This document shows, piece by piece, positions 1 to 6,252 of a stretch of DNA of 11,662 nt. The DNA is from IOR16 sp034927775 (GTDB lineage: Bacteria; Bacillota; Clostridia; Peptostreptococcales; Anaerovoracaceae). Numbering within the stretch: position 1 is the first letter of the stretch; every line of letters begins with the position of its first letter. Position numbers and translations under genes: made by a program. The DNA is taken from NCBI GenBank assembly GCA_034927775.1, contig JAYFPL010000177.1, positions 1 to 11,662 on the forward strand, in the 5' to 3' direction. The notes below the pieces were generated by a model that was given only the letters and a program-made list of their open reading frames with translations, was not told the DNA's origin and did not search any database.

Positions 1-114
1 GATAATCGTCTGTTCATCTGTATCAACACCAAAAACTTCGGTATACCCTTTTTCTTTGAGCGCCAAGGCAAAAGAACCTCCTATGACGCCCAATCCTACA
101 ATGGCTATTTTCAT
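1..114 (-). CDS. tyrA: Prephenate dehydrogenase, N-terminal fragment (gene continues past the window start)
   Basis: Only the first 38 codons are in the window. They begin MKIAIVGLGVIGGSFALAL, the beta-alpha-beta start of a Rossmann fold with the GxGxxGGS dinucleotide-binding loop, followed by an acidic residue at the end of beta-2 (GVDTDE). This is the usual start of TyrA, which oxidises prephenate to 4-hydroxyphenylpyruvate with NAD(P) for tyrosine synthesis. The ATG overlaps the pheA stop as ATGA (114-111), and GAGG lies 7 nt upstream, so translation is probably coupled to pheA. The protein opens directly with the Rossmann fold, so there is no N-terminal chorismate mutase fusion. The identification rests on the nucleotide-binding start plus the operon position. 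Another NAD(P)-dependent dehydrogenase is possible but much less likely. Confidence 0.85.
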   Translation of the reverse strand, partial: MKIAIVGLGVIGGSFALALKEKGYTEVFGVDTDEQTII

Positions 115-947
115 AACTGTACCTCTTTCACATAGGAACCTAAAAGTCGGAAATCATAACCGCCCTTTTCAATGGTTTCAAGTGCCCGTTTTACATTTTC
201 ACCTTGTAAATCACCCTCAAAATCCAAGTACAGGCAATATTGAAAGGCATGTTCTTTTAATGGCCGGGATTCAATCTTTACTAAATTTACATTATTTTTT
301 GCAAATGCTCCTAATAATTCATAAAGAAAGCCAGCTCGATTTTCCAAGGAAAGCACTGCACTGAATTTATTACTGAAAGTGTTTCTTTCCAGATGTCTAC
401 CTACAATTACAAAACGAGTCGTATTATTTTCTTGATTATGAATGTTTTTCTCTAAAATAGTAAGGTTGTATACTTTTGCCGCACGTTCACTTGCAATTGC
501 TGCTTTTACTTTTGATTGACTCTCTTTTACTAACTTAGCACTGACTGCTGTGTTATGAAAAGGGATTAACTTCCAATTTGAAAAACGATTTAAGAAATTA
601 CTGCACTGCTCTAAGCCTTGAATATGAGAATAAACTTCCTTAATTTCAGAAAGCTTTGTTCCGGAAAATCCAATCAGATGATGTTTAATGGAGCAATACG
701 TTTCTCCGACAATATAACAATCATATTGTTTTAAAAGGTCATACGTCGCGGAAATGGCGCCGGTAGAAGAATTTTCAATTGGAAGTACACCATATGCAAT
801 CTTTCCTTCGCGTAATGCAATAAATACATCTTCGAATTCCGGATATTCCTGCCTCTTTTGGTATTCTCCGAAATATCGAATGAGTGCTTCCTCTGAAAAA
901 GAGCCAATGGTTCCTTGAAATCCGACTACTTTATTTTCCAATTCCAT
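111..947 (-). CDS. pheA: Prephenate dehydratase (monofunctional, with C-terminal ACT domain)
   Basis: Converts prephenate to phenylpyruvate, the committed step to phenylalanine, in the cytoplasm. The 278-aa product has the two-lobed PDT catalytic domain (about residues 5-182): an N-terminal FQGTIGSFSEEA, the IENSSTGAI segment at 58-66, and the TRF catalytic motif at 177-179. A C-terminal ACT regulatory domain follows (about 195-275), with AGFLYELLGAFA and the conserved ESRP at 226-229 that in this family takes part in feedback binding of Phe. There is no N-terminal chorismate mutase domain, unlike the bifunctional enterobacterial P-protein. Length is normal for the monofunctional form. The ATG at 947 is preceded by AAAGGAG at 8 nt spacing and lies inside the 3' end of aroC (17-nt overlap); the stop overlaps tyrA by 4 nt. 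Confidence 0.97.
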   Translation of the reverse strand: MELENKVVGFQGTIGSFSEEALIRYFGEYQKRQEYPEFEDVFIALREGKIAYGVLPIENSSTGAISATYDLLKQYDCYIVGETYCSIKHHLIGFSGTKLSEIKEVYSHIQGLEQCSNFLNRFSNWKLIPFHNTAVSAKLVKESQSKVKAAIASERAAKVYNLTILEKNIHNQENNTTRFVIVGRHLERNTFSNKFSAVLSLENRAGFLYELLGAFAKNNVNLVKIESRPLKEHAFQYCLYLDFEGDLQGENVKRALETIEKGGYDFRLLGSYVKEVQL

Positions 948-2031
948 CTGTGTCTCTCCTTTTCATGCATTCATATATTCCAATGGCACATACAGCTTCA
1001 ATAACAGGTAAGGCTCTTTGCACGATGCAAGCATCATGTCTTCCAGAAATAGAAAGGGTTGTATTTTGCTGTGTTTTTATATTAATCGTGGCTTGTTCTT
1101 TGGAAATGGAAGGTGTCGGTTTTATTACAGATCGAAATACAATCGGCATTCCGTTCGTAATTCCACCTAGTATTCCCCCGTTATAATTGGTCTTAGCTTT
1201 AACCTGATCTCCTTCGTAATAATAACTATCGTTACATTCGGAACCTTTTTTCTCTGCCATCTCAAATCCAAGACCAAATTCAACTCCTTTTATAGCGGGT
1301 ATGGAAAACAATAGATGTGCAAGTGTTGATTCCACCGAATCAAAAAACGGATCACCGATTCCTGCCGGTAAACCAATGGCAGCACATTCTACAATACCGC
1401 CTACAGAATCTCCTTCGGATTTTACAGAAAGAATTTCTTCCTGCATGCATACGACTTTGTTTTGATCCAGTACAGGAAAGGTTTCTTTCGTTAAATCAGA
1501 AAGCATTTCCCGGGTGATACTTCCCAAATTAAAGGAAATATCTCGAACATTTCCGATTTGTTTTATGTGAGCTCCGATGTAAATTCCTTTTTCTTTTAAA
1601 ATTTGTTTGCATATAGCACCACAGAAAACCAGCGGTGCAGTAAGCCTTCCGGAAAAATGGCCTCCACCTCGATAGTCGTTAGCTCCTTGATATCGGATAA
1701 ATCCGGGATAATCTCCATGACCCGGACGCATAACTTGTTCCATGAGAGAATAATCAGAAGAATGATTGTCTTTATTTGTAATGAAACAGCATAATGGAGT
1801 ACCTGTTGTTTTTCCTTTAAAAATACCACTTAAGATTTGTGGTAAATCCTGTTCATTTCTAGTTGTAGAAAAATTATCTTTTCCGGGAGCACGACGCTGC
1901 ATTTCCCGGTTGATTTCTTCAATATCAATGGCAAATCCTGAAGGAAGGCCGTTGATTACCATTCCGATACCATTTCCGTGTGATTCTCCGAAAATGGACA
2001 GTTCTAATTGCTTACCCCATACTCCACTCAC
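931..2031 (-). CDS. aroC: Chorismate synthase
   Basis: Catalyses the last shikimate-pathway step, anti-1,4-elimination of phosphate from EPSP to give chorismate, using reduced FMN. From the start chosen here the protein has 366 aa, normal for the family. Visible signatures are SGVWG at the N-terminus, FGESHG (14-19), RRAPG (46-50), RPGHGDY (102-108), RGGGHFSGR (121-129), the NGGILGGITNGMP block and the C-terminal GRHDACIVQRA. A longer frame opens at a TTG at 2037, but AGGAGG lies only 2 nt before it and 8 nt before the GTG at 2031. The GTG start also gives the usual family opening (MSGxWG). I therefore call the GTG start. The gene overlaps aroA by 20 nt upstream and pheA by 17 nt downstream, so the cluster is probably translationally coupled. 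Confidence 0.96.
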   Translation of the reverse strand: MSGVWGKQLELSIFGESHGNGIGMVINGLPSGFAIDIEEINREMQRRAPGKDNFSTTRNEQDLPQILSGIFKGKTTGTPLCCFITNKDNHSSDYSLMEQVMRPGHGDYPGFIRYQGANDYRGGGHFSGRLTAPLVFCGAICKQILKEKGIYIGAHIKQIGNVRDISFNLGSITREMLSDLTKETFPVLDQNKVVCMQEEILSVKSEGDSVGGIVECAAIGLPAGIGDPFFDSVESTLAHLLFSIPAIKGVEFGLGFEMAEKKGSECNDSYYYEGDQVKAKTNYNGGILGGITNGMPIVFRSVIKPTPSISKEQATINIKTQQNTTLSISGRHDACIVQRALPVIEAVCAIGIYECMKRRDTDGIGK

Positions 2032-3205
2032 TTGCAATTCCTCCTAACTGTAAATAGTCTTTAAAAAAGTCCGGAGAGGATTTTGAAACACATTCGTAAT
2101 CCTGTAATATAATTGGATTTTTACATACCGTAGCTGCAATGGAAAGCATCATGGCAATACGGTGGTCTTTATGACTCCACACTTCAGTGCCTCCCCGTAG
2201 TTGGGCAACGCCTTCGATGTAAAAACCATCTGCGAGCTCTTTAATATTTGCACCTAACTTATTTAGCTCTTGAGTTACGGCGGAAATTCGGTCACATTCT
2301 TTTAGGCGTAGTCTTTGAGCATGAATAATTTGTGTTTTTTTACCTTCTTGTAATGCTGCTGCCAATGCAATTACTGGTATAATGTCAGGACATTGAGAGC
2401 CGTCAATGGTAATAAGGCTGCTCGTATTCTGTTCTTTTATTTTACTTAATAATTCCAAAGCTGCTTTATCACCTTGCAAAGAATCTCTTTTTAAATTAGC
2501 AATCCTTATATTTGAACCTAAAGTATTTGCACAAAGGAAAAATGCAGCCTGTGAATAATCCCCTTCAATTTCAAAGTTTTGATTTTGATAAGATTGATTT
2601 CCTTTTATGTAATAAACTTGATTCTCTTTTTTTTCAACCTTTACTCCAAATTCATCCATTACAGATCGTGTTAAATCTAAATATCCTTTTGATTCTAATG
2701 GGGTTGTAATGGTCAATGTAGAATCACCGCTTAAAAGTGGAAGTGCAAAAAAAAGACCGCTGATAAATTGTGAGCTTATATCTCCGGAAATTGAATAATT
2801 TCCGGAAACCAATTTTCCGTTAATTCTAAAATCAAGAGAAACATTGCTGCATTCTTCATATTGAATTTTGCATTGATCGAAGATTGGATAAAATGGAGTC
2901 AATGGTCGTTTTCCTAAATTGCCTCGCCCCAGAAAGCGACCACCATTTCCTAAAACAAGAGAAATGGGTATTAAAAATCGTAGCGTTGAACCGGATTCGT
3001 TACAATCAATAACGACTTCTCCACCTTCTCGAAGTGTCTGCATACCTTTACTGGTCGCAATTAAATCATCCGACAAGTTCAATCCTAGAAATTTATTTGT
3101 ATTGCTTAAAGCACTGCAGATAACTGCTCTATGTGCAATGCTTTTAGAGGGTGGTACTTTTACTTCTCCCATTAATTTTGACGGATGCAGTTTTACATTT
3201 CCCAT
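2012..3205 (-). CDS. aroA: 3-phosphoshikimate 1-carboxyvinyltransferase (EPSP synthase)
   Basis: Transfers the enolpyruvyl group of PEP to shikimate-3-phosphate to give EPSP. The 397-aa protein is a little shorter than the E. coli enzyme (427 aa). The key sites are in order: PPSKSIAHRA (Lys21, Ser22, Arg26; shikimate-3-phosphate and PEP site), SGSTLRF at 71-77 (PEP loop), DISSQF at 142-147 (Ser-Ser-Gln binding the phosphate), CPDIIP with the catalytic Asp274, LKECDR with Glu303, and KDHRIAM at 346-352. The PEP loop reads NESGSTLRF rather than the NAGTAMRP of the E. coli class, a more divergent type common in Gram-positive bacteria. Glyphosate sensitivity cannot be deduced from this alone. GGAGG lies 5 nt before the ATG, within the 3' end of aroB (13-nt overlap). 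Confidence 0.96.
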   Translation of the reverse strand: MGNVKLHPSKLMGEVKVPPSKSIAHRAVICSALSNTNKFLGLNLSDDLIATSKGMQTLREGGEVVIDCNESGSTLRFLIPISLVLGNGGRFLGRGNLGKRPLTPFYPIFDQCKIQYEECSNVSLDFRINGKLVSGNYSISGDISSQFISGLFFALPLLSGDSTLTITTPLESKGYLDLTRSVMDEFGVKVEKKENQVYYIKGNQSYQNQNFEIEGDYSQAAFFLCANTLGSNIRIANLKRDSLQGDKAALELLSKIKEQNTSSLITIDGSQCPDIIPVIALAAALQEGKKTQIIHAQRLRLKECDRISAVTQELNKLGANIKELADGFYIEGVAQLRGGTEVWSHKDHRIAMMLSIAATVCKNPIILQDYECVSKSSPDFFKDYLQLGGIASEWSMG

Positions 3206-4251
3206 AGAGTCCTCCCTTTTTTATATAGAAAGCTTTCACCGATTCTTTTTAATAAAACAACGTTTAGTTCATCACCGAACTGTTTTTTATCATGAATCAC
3301 AGCAGATTTGATCGTTTCCATAGAAAAAGAAGGTAATTCAAACGGCAAACCATGAGCGATCAATACTTTTTTTATTTTTTCGGCTGTCCCTTGTTCTGTT
3401 AAACCCAAGTGTTCGCTTTTTACGGTAATCTGATACATTCCGATGGCAACAGCTTCGCCGTGTGTTGGTCCCTCGTAGTGATGCATAAGCTCTATTGCAT
3501 GACCCAAGGTATGACCAAAATTTAATAGCATGCGGTTTCCGAAATCTCGTTCATCTTCTTCTACAAGCTGTCTTTTTAAATCACAGCAGCGGTAAATGAT
3601 TTCTACAATATGCTGCATGATTTGATCTCGGCTGAAATTTTGTGAAAGCAGATTGAAGAATTCATAATCTTTAATGCATCCGTATTTTATTACTTCTGCC
3701 ATACCGTCTTTAAAAAATTTATCCGGTAAAGTAGATAGAACCAAAGGGTCAATAAAAACAGCTTTTGGCTGATAAAAGTTTCCTATTAAGTTTTTGCCTT
3801 GCGGAAGATCAACGGCTACTTTTCCTCCTACAGAGCTATCTACTTGTGCGAGAAGTGAGGTCGGTATTTGTACAAATGGAATTCCGCGTAGATAGGTCGC
3901 TGCAGCAAAGCCTCCGATGTCTCCGACAACACCGCCTCCAAAAGCAATCAGCAAATCTTTTCTCGTCATTGAAAAATTTAAAAGTGCATCATAGATACGT
4001 TGAAGCTGAAATAATGACTTTGATGGTTCACCGGGCTCTTGTGAATAAATATTTACTTCGAATCCTTCTTCTTTGAGCGATGAAAGCAACGATTCACCAT
4101 ATTCTGTATTTACATGATGGTCGGTTAAGACAAATACTTTACGCCCTTGATAAATTTCTTTTAGTTCTTTCCCGATGGTTGATATAAGACCATTTTTAAT
4201 TTGAATGCGATAACTGTTTTCTTTTAAGTTTACCAATAAATGCTTTTCCAT
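3193..4251 (-). CDS. aroB: 3-dehydroquinate synthase
   Basis: Converts DAHP to 3-dehydroquinate with catalytic NAD+ and a divalent metal, usually Zn2+; second step of the shikimate pathway. The 352 residues match the usual length. Visible features are the NAD-binding glycine-rich GGGVVGDIGGFAAAT (105-119), IPTSLLAQVDSSVGGK (129-144), KNLIGNFYQP, GMAEVIKYG (183-191), NFGHTLGHAIE (244-254) and THGEAVAIGM. The three metal ligands of the family are present as Glu186, His247 and His264. The ATG at 4251 has AGAGG about 7 nt upstream. A 39-nt gap separates it from aroF, the only non-overlapping junction in the operon, and I see no promoter or terminator in that gap. Confidence 0.97.
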   Translation of the reverse strand: MEKHLLVNLKENSYRIQIKNGLISTIGKELKEIYQGRKVFVLTDHHVNTEYGESLLSSLKEEGFEVNIYSQEPGEPSKSLFQLQRIYDALLNFSMTRKDLLIAFGGGVVGDIGGFAAATYLRGIPFVQIPTSLLAQVDSSVGGKVAVDLPQGKNLIGNFYQPKAVFIDPLVLSTLPDKFFKDGMAEVIKYGCIKDYEFFNLLSQNFSRDQIMQHIVEIIYRCCDLKRQLVEEDERDFGNRMLLNFGHTLGHAIELMHHYEGPTHGEAVAIGMYQITVKSEHLGLTEQGTAEKIKKVLIAHGLPFELPSFSMETIKSAVIHDKKQFGDELNVVLLKRIGESFLYKKGRTLWEM

Positions 4252-4290
4252 AGAAAACCTCTTTTGTCTTCAGCAATTGTTTTATTTAAC

Positions 4291-5304
4291 TTATAGTTCT
4301 CTTCCTACTACAGAAGCAATCGGACGAAGTTTTTCCATAATATCTCCGAACAATTTTGGTTTGATAGATTGTTGACCATCACAAAGTGCATTTGCCGGAT
4401 CGTTATGAACTTCAATAAGCAGTCCGTCTGCGCCAACTGCAATTGCTGCTTTTGCTAAAGGTTCTACCATCCAGTATTTACCTGTTGCATGACTTGGATC
4501 AACTACAACCGGAAGATGGCTTAACTCTTTAATTGCTGGAATTGCACTGAGGTCTAATGTATTTCTTGTGTAGGATTCAAATGTACGAATGCCTCGTTCA
4601 CATAAGATAATTTGTTCATTTCCTCCAGACATAATATATTCTGCAGACATCAGCCATTCTTCAACGGTTGCGGATAAGCCTCGTTTTAATAAAATCGGTT
4701 TGGACGTTTTTCCCAATTGCTTTAACAAGTCAAAATTCTGCATATTTCTTGCACCGACCTGAATGATATCTACTTCCCTTTCGAAAATATCCAAATCATT
4801 TGTAGACATAATTTCCGACACAATTGGCAATCCAGTTCTTTGACGTGCTTCCATCAGAAGCTCCAAGCCATCGTATTTTAATCCTTGGAATGCGTATGGC
4901 GAAGTTCTTGGTTTGAATGCACCGCCTCGAAGAAAGTGTGCACCGAGTTGCTTTACTTCATCTGCAATTTCACAAATTTGTTCTTCACTTTCTACAGAGC
5001 AAGGACCTGCAATGATGGCAAGCTTGTCCCCTCCAATTTTTTGTCCGCAAACATCAATGATAGTTGCTTCCGGATGGAATTTTTTATTTGCCTTTTTGAA
5101 TGGTTCAGCTACATGCATGACTCGTGCAACGTTGCGATTTGCTTCCAGCTGAGAGCAATCAATTTTGCTGGTGTCACCAACCAAACCCAGTACACATACT
5201 TCTGTACCAACAATAGGACACACCTCAACTCCTTTGTCTTTAACAAAGATGGATAATTTATCAATTTCCTCTTGCAGTGTATTTGGCTTTAATACAATAA
5301 TCAT
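4291..5304 (-). CDS. aroF: 3-deoxy-7-phosphoheptulonate (DAHP) synthase, type I-beta with N-terminal ferredoxin-like regulatory domain
   Basis: Condenses PEP and erythrose-4-phosphate to DAHP, the entry reaction of aromatic amino-acid synthesis. The 337-aa protein resembles the Thermotoga maritima enzyme. An N-terminal ferredoxin-like domain (about 1-70) in that enzyme mediates feedback by Tyr and Phe. A (beta/alpha)8 barrel follows with AGPCSVES (99-106), KPRTSPYAFQG (131-141), QVGARNMQNF, LLKRG, LCERGIRTFE and VDPSHATGK. Metal ligands are Cys102, His272, Glu298 and Asp309, the same numbers as in T. maritima from this start. An in-frame ATG at 5319 is rejected because GGAGGG (5317-5312) would overlap it; that site lies 7 nt before the ATG at 5304. 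There is no fused chorismate mutase domain. It is the first structural gene after the attenuator leader. Confidence 0.96.
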   Translation of the reverse strand: MIIVLKPNTLQEEIDKLSIFVKDKGVEVCPIVGTEVCVLGLVGDTSKIDCSQLEANRNVARVMHVAEPFKKANKKFHPEATIIDVCGQKIGGDKLAIIAGPCSVESEEQICEIADEVKQLGAHFLRGGAFKPRTSPYAFQGLKYDGLELLMEARQRTGLPIVSEIMSTNDLDIFEREVDIIQVGARNMQNFDLLKQLGKTSKPILLKRGLSATVEEWLMSAEYIMSGGNEQIILCERGIRTFESYTRNTLDLSAIPAIKELSHLPVVVDPSHATGKYWMVEPLAKAAIAVGADGLLIEVHNDPANALCDGQQSIKPKLFGDIMEKLRPIASVVGREL

Positions 5305-5382
5305 ATCATTTCCCTCCATTTTCTGATTTTTTCTTTAAGTGTTACTAAATTGGCATATTAAAGTGATTTTTTCACATAGATT

Positions 5383-5396
5383 GGAACTCTGGGTTT
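5383..5396 (-). other. Segment complementary to both arms of the aro attenuator terminator
   Basis: Just past the terminator U-tract, the transcript reads AAACCCAGAGUUCC. GAGUUC (5389-5384) is an exact complement of GAACUC in the 5' arm (5437-5432), and AACCC (5395-5391) of GGGUU in the 3' arm (5424-5420). The two pairings can coexist in nested form. It is transcribed only after readthrough, so it cannot prevent the first termination decision. It could refold the leader of full-length mRNA or be a relic of a duplicated hairpin. Function is unknown. Confidence 0.35.
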
Positions 5397-5408
5397 TTCC
5401 TATTGTAT

Positions 5409-5439
5409 AAAAAAAAGAGAACCCATCCGTTGAGTTCTC
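5409..5439 (-). terminator. Intrinsic terminator of the aro operon attenuator
   Basis: On the minus strand, GAGAACTC (5439-5432) and GGGTTCTC (5424-5417) form an 8-bp stem with one G-T wobble around a 7-nt loop (AACGGAT). Eight consecutive T residues (5416-5409) follow. It lies downstream of the aro promoter and before the first structural gene, so it can only act on transcripts that started in the leader (or read in from spoIIIAB) and must be conditional. It is 58 nt beyond the stop codon of the Phe-rich leader peptide. Its 5' arm and loop also pair with the end of the leader reading frame (see the antiterminator entry). Confidence 0.88.
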
Positions 5440-5506
5440 AAAATTTCCAAAATAGTTTGACTAATCGTTTTTGTTTTTATTTTGATGTTATAAGACTCAT
5501 ACGAAT
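5425..5506 (-). promoter_or_regulatory. Putative antiterminator of the aro leader (alternative to the terminator)
   Basis: The leader RNA segment AUUCGUAUGAGU (5506-5495), which contains the last codons and the UGA stop of the leader peptide, can pair with ACUCAACGGAU (5435-5425). I count 11 base pairs including one G-U, with A5500 bulged. The second strand uses four bases of the terminator 5' arm plus its whole loop, so the two structures exclude each other. A ribosome stalled upstream at the Phe/Tyr-rich codons would leave 5506-5495 free and favour antitermination. A ribosome reaching the stop would cover it and allow termination. The pairing was found by eye; no folding energies were computed. 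Confidence 0.7.
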
Positions 5507-5604
5507 CGAAATATTTTACATGAAAAAATGTCAGCGCTAAAATAAAAGCCCCAAAAACTAAAATATGTAAAGCTATTAAATTTTGCTAACATTTGATGTT
5601 TCAT
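5497..5604 (-). CDS. Phe-rich leader peptide of the aro operon (attenuator sensor)
   Basis: A short reading frame of 35 codons starts with ATG at 5604 and ends with TGA at 5499-5497. AGAGAGGA lies about 8 nt upstream, a credible ribosome binding site. The peptide contains 9 Phe, 2 Tyr and 1 Trp. Its densest stretch, FTYFSFWGFYF (codons 12-22), is 8 aromatic residues out of 11. Eight of the nine Phe codons are TTT. There is no signal peptide or other domain, and such peptides act through their translation in cis rather than as products. It lies between a sigma-A promoter and a conditional terminator ahead of aroF, and its stop codon falls within the antiterminator strand. By analogy with PheL and TrpL of enterobacteria, it should sense charged tRNA-Phe, with possible input from Tyr and Trp. 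It is not a family homologue I can name. Confidence 0.82.
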   Translation of the reverse strand: MKHQMLAKFNSFTYFSFWGFYFSADIFSCKIFRFV

Positions 5605-5644
5605 TTCTATTTCCTCTCTTAATCTTTTACTTATAACTATGCTT

Positions 5645-5674
5645 ATAATAAACCCCTAAAATCAAAATTGTCAA
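5645..5674 (-). promoter_or_regulatory. Sigma-A type promoter of the aro operon
   Basis: On the minus strand a perfect -35 TTGACA (5674-5669) is separated by 18 nt from a -10 TATTAT (5650-5645). Transcription would start near 5638, giving about 34 nt before the leader peptide ATG and roughly 330 nt before aroF. It lies 66 nt beyond the end of spoIIIAB, making the aro operon a separate transcription unit from the sporulation genes. I see no operator palindrome around it. Confidence 0.82.
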
Positions 5675-5739
5675 CTGTTTTTTTTTGCTATTTTAGTAGT
5701 AATGGTTTTTTTATTGTCAAAAATAGTATATAGAAAAGA

Positions 5740-6252
5740 CTAAAAGAGTAGTAAAACAATTAAAATTCCACCATAAAGTCCAAGACTTTGATACATTTTA
5801 CCCTTTTTCTTTTTTTCTTCTTCCGCCTCTTTCATTTGCTCTTCCAAACGAGAAAAAAAACGTTCGAATGCACTTTGTTGGCCTTGTAGATCACTTTTTC
5901 CAAGCTCTTGTCCCAACTGCCGTAATATTTCCTTATCTTCTTTTTGCAAACTGCTGTCATTATAGATTGTAGATATAGAACCTTCCCAACATTCATAGAA
6001 ACTATTTCCGCCTTCCCTTAAGCAATTGCAAACATTTGTGTAAAAAGAAGCAAGAAGCCCATTTTCTTCTTTAGCAAGACGCTCCAATAAAATCGGTAAT
6101 GTTTCTCTTGCATATTGAATCTCAGTTTGCAGTAACTTAAATCCTCGGTGTATTTCTCGTAATTGACGATAACGGTAAGAAAATTCAAGTGATTTTACTT
6201 TGCCGGCTCCAAAACAGGAAGCAACGATTAAAACACACAAAAACAACTTCAT
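5740..6252 (-). CDS. spoIIIAB: Stage III sporulation protein AB
   Basis: SpoIIIAB is a mother-cell membrane protein of the SpoIIIA-SpoIIQ channel that connects mother cell and forespore. Its cytoplasmic domain resembles the GspF platform protein of type II secretion. The 170-aa product has the family layout: an N-terminal hydrophobic segment (about 1-16), a helical domain with the FSYRYRQLREIHRGFKLLQTEI region (roughly 24-46), a charged Glu/Lys-rich linker near 137-152 and a C-terminal hydrophobic segment, LGLYGGILIVLLLF. Length is normal and the C-terminus looks complete. ATG overlaps the spoIIIAA stop by 4 nt (ATGA), with AAAGGAG 6 nt upstream. No spoIIIAC follows; the next feature is the aro promoter. 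No convincing terminator was found after the stop. Confidence 0.9.
   Translation of the reverse strand: MKLFLCVLIVASCFGAGKVKSLEFSYRYRQLREIHRGFKLLQTEIQYARETLPILLERLAKEENGLLASFYTNVCNCLREGGNSFYECWEGSISTIYNDSSLQKEDKEILRQLGQELGKSDLQGQQSAFERFFSRLEEQMKEAEEEKKKKGKMYQSLGLYGGILIVLLLF

Noticed and set aside
2919..3311. 130-codon open frame on the plus strand opposite aroA/aroB, and similar plus-strand frames elsewhere
   Set aside because: They lie antisense to well-recognised genes, have no plausible protein features or ribosome binding context, and follow from codon bias of the real genes.
5305..5319. Longer DAHP synthase start at ATG 5319
   Set aside because: The GGAGGG ribosome binding site overlaps that ATG, and the start at 5304 gives the family N-terminus and the expected metal-ligand numbering.
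5357..5376. Small hairpin GTGA-A5-TCAC between the attenuator and aroF
   Set aside because: Only a 4-bp stem without a T-tract and not linked to another element; too weak to call.
5305..5640. T-box riboswitch upstream of aroF
   Set aside because: No T-box core (AGGGUGGNACCGCG-like) and no specifier stem are visible, and the terminator/antiterminator strands are explained by the leader-peptide arrangement.
5688..5726. Inverted repeat CTATTTT/AAAATAG after spoIIIAB, a possible terminator
   Set aside because: A 7-bp AT-only stem with a 25-nt loop and no T-tract after it on either strand. It is a likely chance repeat in AT-rich spacer DNA.
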